A stretch of 64,000 nt of DNA. Source: Poseidonocella pacifica. GTDB lineage: Bacteria; Pseudomonadota; Alphaproteobacteria; Rhodobacterales; Rhodobacteraceae. The position numbers were made by a program, and so were the translations under genes. The notes below the pieces were generated by a model. It did not search any database. It was not told where the DNA came from and saw nothing but the letters and a program-made list of their open reading frames with translations. Of the stretch, positions 63,482 to 64,000 are shown one piece after another (position 1 is the first letter of the stretch; each line of letters opens with the position of its first letter). The stretch is from contig NZ_FOJU01000001.1 in assembly GCF_900111875.1 (NCBI RefSeq), positions 806,001 through 870,000 on the forward strand, given 5' to 3'.

Positions 63482-64000
63482 GCGGATATTTTTCCCGTCT
63501 CCGCGTCAACGGTGCCCCGGCGCGCGGCGGCCCAGCGACGGGACCCGGCACTGTGGGGCCGTTGACGGAACAGGACGTCTTGCAAGCCGCGTCGTCTGCC
63601 GCGACGCCCGCATCGGTCATGCCACTCACGGAACTGGCCTCCGCGGATTTGCCTCCCCGGCAATCAGCCCCCAAGCAGACGGCACCGCCAAACACCGTGC
63701 GGCCGACAGACCGGCGCGCAGGGAGCGAGGCGCGTGAGGCAGCCCCGATGGCGCTGCCAGCTGACGAGTCATTGCGGACGGAGACCGAAACGAGGCCCGC
63801 ACCGATGGCCGAAACTCCTGACATCCGGCCCGGGCAGATCGTTCCCCACCCCAAGCAACGGACCGCCCCGGACCACCCTGCCGCGCCGCCGCGGGTCACC
63901 GCGCCGATGCCACACCAATTTCCGCCCGACCGGCAGGTGCCCCCTGTCGCAGGTCCGGATGCCGGGGAGACGCCGAGTTTGACTGCGCCAGCCCGAAGCG
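63478..64000 (+). CDS. Pro/Ala-rich protein, 5' part only
   Basis: A frame opens at ATG 63478, overlapping the preceding stop, and stays open to the window edge (174 codons). It starts MSGYFSRLRVNGAPARGG and continues as a low-complexity Pro, Ala, Thr and Arg-rich chain with no recognisable fold, likely disordered. Baseplate or tape-measure-neighbour genes in eCIS loci often have such N-terminal linkers. What follows the linker is outside the window. Confidence 0.7.
   Translation, partial: MSGYFSRLRVNGAPARGGPATGPGTVGPLTEQDVLQAASSAATPASVMPLTELASADLPPRQSAPKQTAPPNTVRPTDRRAGSEAREAAPMALPADESLRTETETRPAPMAETPDIRPGQIVPHPKQRTAPDHPAAPPRVTAPMPHQFPPDRQVPPVAGPDAGETPSLTAPARS

Overview
The window is chromosomal DNA of a GC-rich alphaproteobacterium, almost certainly a Rhodobacteraceae member of the Roseobacter group; the genus is not determinable. 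Pointers are a Rhodobacter capsulatus-type gene transfer agent (GTA) cluster beside cysE, a CckA-type hybrid kinase, a MaeB malic enzyme with a phosphotransacetylase tail, a PrpE propionyl-CoA synthetase, a VPLPA-CTERM-like protein and tightly packed genes with strong purine-rich ribosome binding sites.

Layout. 1-28000 is mostly core metabolism: two short-chain dehydrogenases, a class I glutamine amidotransferase, cimA with a phytoene-synthase-like gene, cysS, an MFS carrier, a sulfotransferase-like gene, lldD, maeB, a pentapeptide-repeat membrane protein, prpE, a GAF-GGDEF-EAL protein, nadK, glyA, an esterase, a FemAB/GNAT-like gene, a VPLPA-CTERM-like protein, tandem cyclophilins, pgk, a class I aldolase, ftsB and cysE. 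28179-38161 is a GTA cluster on the minus strand. Its head and early tail genes (g1 to g11) look intact, but an IS5-family element (28477-29529) sits where the rest of g12, all of g13 and g14 and nearly all of g15 should be. The element's own transposase is broken by an in-frame TGA. 38657-54232 is core again: a small lipoprotein, lon, an Old Yellow Enzyme, tgt, an outer-membrane protein, an SMR exporter, typA, cckA, an RsmB-type methyltransferase, a sulfotransferase and a WcaJ-type priming sugar transferase.

At 54261-54356 a short tail of guaB survives with its own terminator but without the gene body. Immediately beyond it begins an accessory island that runs off the right edge. It carries two DUF4157 proteins with matching N-terminal Cys clusters, a BTAD-type transcriptional activator, a very large contractile tail sheath, a tail tube protein, a baseplate-type zinc-ribbon protein and the start of a Pro/Ala-rich protein. 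I read it as the left part of an extracellular contractile injection system (eCIS).

How the parts connect. lldD and maeB are divergent and both feed pyruvate metabolism. pgk and the aldolase are adjacent steps of the glycolytic trunk. CckA heads the CckA-ChpT-CtrA phosphorelay, which in R. capsulatus controls the GTA genes. The most notable signals are the IS-associated loss of the GTA baseplate end, the eCIS island with two barrel-like DUF4157 proteins, the guaB remnant at the island edge and a structured, terminator-bearing non-coding stretch between typA and cckA. I saw no tRNA, rRNA or CRISPR array. Identifications rest on reading motifs by eye; no database search was run.
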